From an uncultured Planktomarina sp. (GTDB taxonomy: Bacteria; Pseudomonadota; Alphaproteobacteria; Rhodobacterales; Rhodobacteraceae), in NCBI GenBank assembly GCA_905182325.1, contig CAJJBD010000029.1:22645-86644 (forward strand): a DNA stretch of 64,000 bases, in the 5' to 3' direction. Made by a program: the position numbers and the translations under genes. Numbering within the stretch: the stretch's first letter is position 1; each line of letters starts with the position of its first letter. Positions 63,240-64,000 of the stretch are shown here, piece by piece. Below the pieces are notes generated by a model. That model searched no databases, was not told where the DNA came from, and saw only the letters and a program-made list of their open reading frames with translations.

Positions 63240-64000
63240 TCAATACCCACTATCTGTTACTAATATTTTGTGGCCTGGCGCCACCTCACGGTATACTGAC
63301 GGCTCAGCAATATATGAAAGAGGGTGCATTGGTGAAGGGATCGGCTTGAAACTCAGATCCTTTTCTTTTTTACGTTTTCGCGGATCAGCAATCGGTACAG
63401 CCTTCATCAACGCTCGGGTATAGGCATGCCGCGGATTTTCAAACACGGCAGAGCGCGGACCCATTTCAACAATACGACCGAGATACATAACAGCAACATT
63501 GTGACTAACCCGTTCAACAACAGCCATGTCGTGTGAAATAAAAAGAAACGATAAATTTAATTCTGACTGCAATTCCATCATCAAATTCAATACTTGAGCC
63601 TGCACTGACACGTCCAAAGCAGAGACAGCTTCATCAGCTATAATCAACTTTGGGTTTAGTGCCAAAGCCCGGGCAATTGCTACCCGCTGGCGTTGCCCAC
63701 CAGATAACTCATGTGGGTAGCGCCGCATAAAGCTTTGAGGTAACTCAACGCGGTCAAACAGCATCTGAACCCGCTCCTGCACCGCCTTCCCCTTTAGGGT
63801 GGCAAAGTTGTGAATTGGTTCGGCAACTTGATCTGACAACTGCATCTGTGGATTAAGTGACGCAAATGGGTCCTGAAAAATCATTTGCATATCAAGACGC
63901 GAATTTCGCAAGCCATTGCGTTCAAGCGCCATGATATCTTTACCAGCAACGCTAATACTGCCTCCTTGAGGCTCCTCTAAACGTAAAATTGAACGTCCAA
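63240..64000 (-). CDS. Oligopeptide/dipeptide ABC transporter ATP-binding protein, C-terminal part
   Basis: ATPase of a DppF/OppF-type importer, cut at the right edge with about 253 codons shown. It has MQMIFQDPFASLNPQMQLSD with the Q-loop, signature LSGGQRQRVAIARALALNPK, Walker B LIIADEAVSALDVSVQAQ, the H-loop FISHDMAVVERVSHNV and the family's C-terminal GPRSAVFENPRHAYTRALMK. The Walker A part is outside the window. It ends just before the M20 deacylases, implying uptake of peptides or acyl-amino acids that they process. Confidence 0.93.
   Translation of the reverse strand, partial: GRSILRLEEPQGGSISVAGKDIMALERNGLRNSRLDMQMIFQDPFASLNPQMQLSDQVAEPIHNFATLKGKAVQERVQMLFDRVELPQSFMRRYPHELSGGQRQRVAIARALALNPKLIIADEAVSALDVSVQAQVLNLMMELQSELNLSFLFISHDMAVVERVSHNVAVMYLGRIVEMGPRSAVFENPRHAYTRALMKAVPIADPRKRKKEKDLSFKPIPSPMHPLSYIAEPSVYREVAPGHKILVTDSGY

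Noticed and set aside
1..64000. CRISPR arrays, insertion sequences, phage genes or integrase sites
   Set aside because: No regularly spaced repeats, transposase or phage-like proteins seen; gene content is core metabolism throughout.

Overview
The window is a dense, AT-rich (by eye about 40% G+C) chromosomal segment of an alphaproteobacterium, most likely a low-GC marine member of the Rhodobacterales (Roseobacter-like). I infer this from gene order and protein families, not from a search. The clues are the run gshA / rsmE / ubiA / OmpA / moaE-moaD-pgsA-uvrC, a very Rhodobacter-like malyl-CoA lyase, the DgcN/DgcA pair, a TIGR02302 protein beside lysA, an argH-linked LptM-type lipoprotein, and an aa3-type cytochrome oxidase subunit IV gene. 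I see no tRNA, rRNA, CRISPR array, insertion sequence, prophage or integrase. Nearly everything is core metabolism, with a few small or decaying genes between.

Layout. 1-5.0 kb: translation block read leftwards (pyk, rpmI, rplT, a lipid A acyltransferase, pheS, start of pheT). 5.1-6.1 kb: N-formylglutamate amidohydrolase and DUF1244. 6.2-9.2 kb: a D-amino-acid catabolic operon (dgcN, dgcA, D-amino-acid transaminase). 9.5-11.5 kb: malyl-CoA lyase and accA. 11.5-18.7 kb: argH, lptM, DUF2834, lysA, TIGR02302, plsC-like, and a broken flavin-nucleotide-binding (PPOX) gene. 18.7-22.4 kb: a thioredoxin-like protein, tag, phaA-phaB and a DUF465 gene. 22.5-29.6 kb: TrmN6-like methyltransferase, DUF2007, polyprenyl synthase, ispE, TPR protein, ETF-quinone oxidoreductase, greA. 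29.7-33.3 kb: fdhD-mobA-mobB-moeA and a 46-residue oxidase subunit. 33.4-37.8 kb: MBL hydrolase, acyl-CoA dehydrogenase, YqgE, DsbD-N-like protein. 37.8-44.3 kb: RND efflux pair, moaB, uracil-DNA glycosylase. 44.4-47.4 kb: pyrB, a tiny membrane protein, a dihydroorotase-like pseudoenzyme, plsY. 47.5-57.8 kb: gshA, rsmE, ubiA, OmpA protein, moaE, moaD, pgsA, uvrC, pteridine-reductase-like SDR. 57.9-64 kb: Zn-ribbon protein, S49 protease, ABC-2 exporter, two M20 deacylases and an oligopeptide ABC ATPase cut by the window end.

How the genes fit together. Molybdenum cofactor genes lie in three places (moeA-mobA-mobB-fdhD, moaB, moaD-moaE); with fdhD they imply a molybdenum formate dehydrogenase elsewhere. 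Acetyl-CoA chemistry is represented by phaA, phaB, accA, malyl-CoA lyase, the acyl-CoA dehydrogenase and ETF-QO. DgcN, DgcA, Dat, the M20 deacylases and the dipeptide ABC ATPase suggest scavenging of peptides and D-amino acids. The observations most worth a second look are a PPOX gene disrupted by a pentanucleotide repeat plus a stop codon, an unannotated 33-residue membrane protein coupled to a dihydroorotase-like protein lacking its metal-binding histidines, a structured leader before rpmI-rplT, several perfect inverted repeats in front of metabolic genes, and a self-contained transcription unit for the small oxidase subunit.
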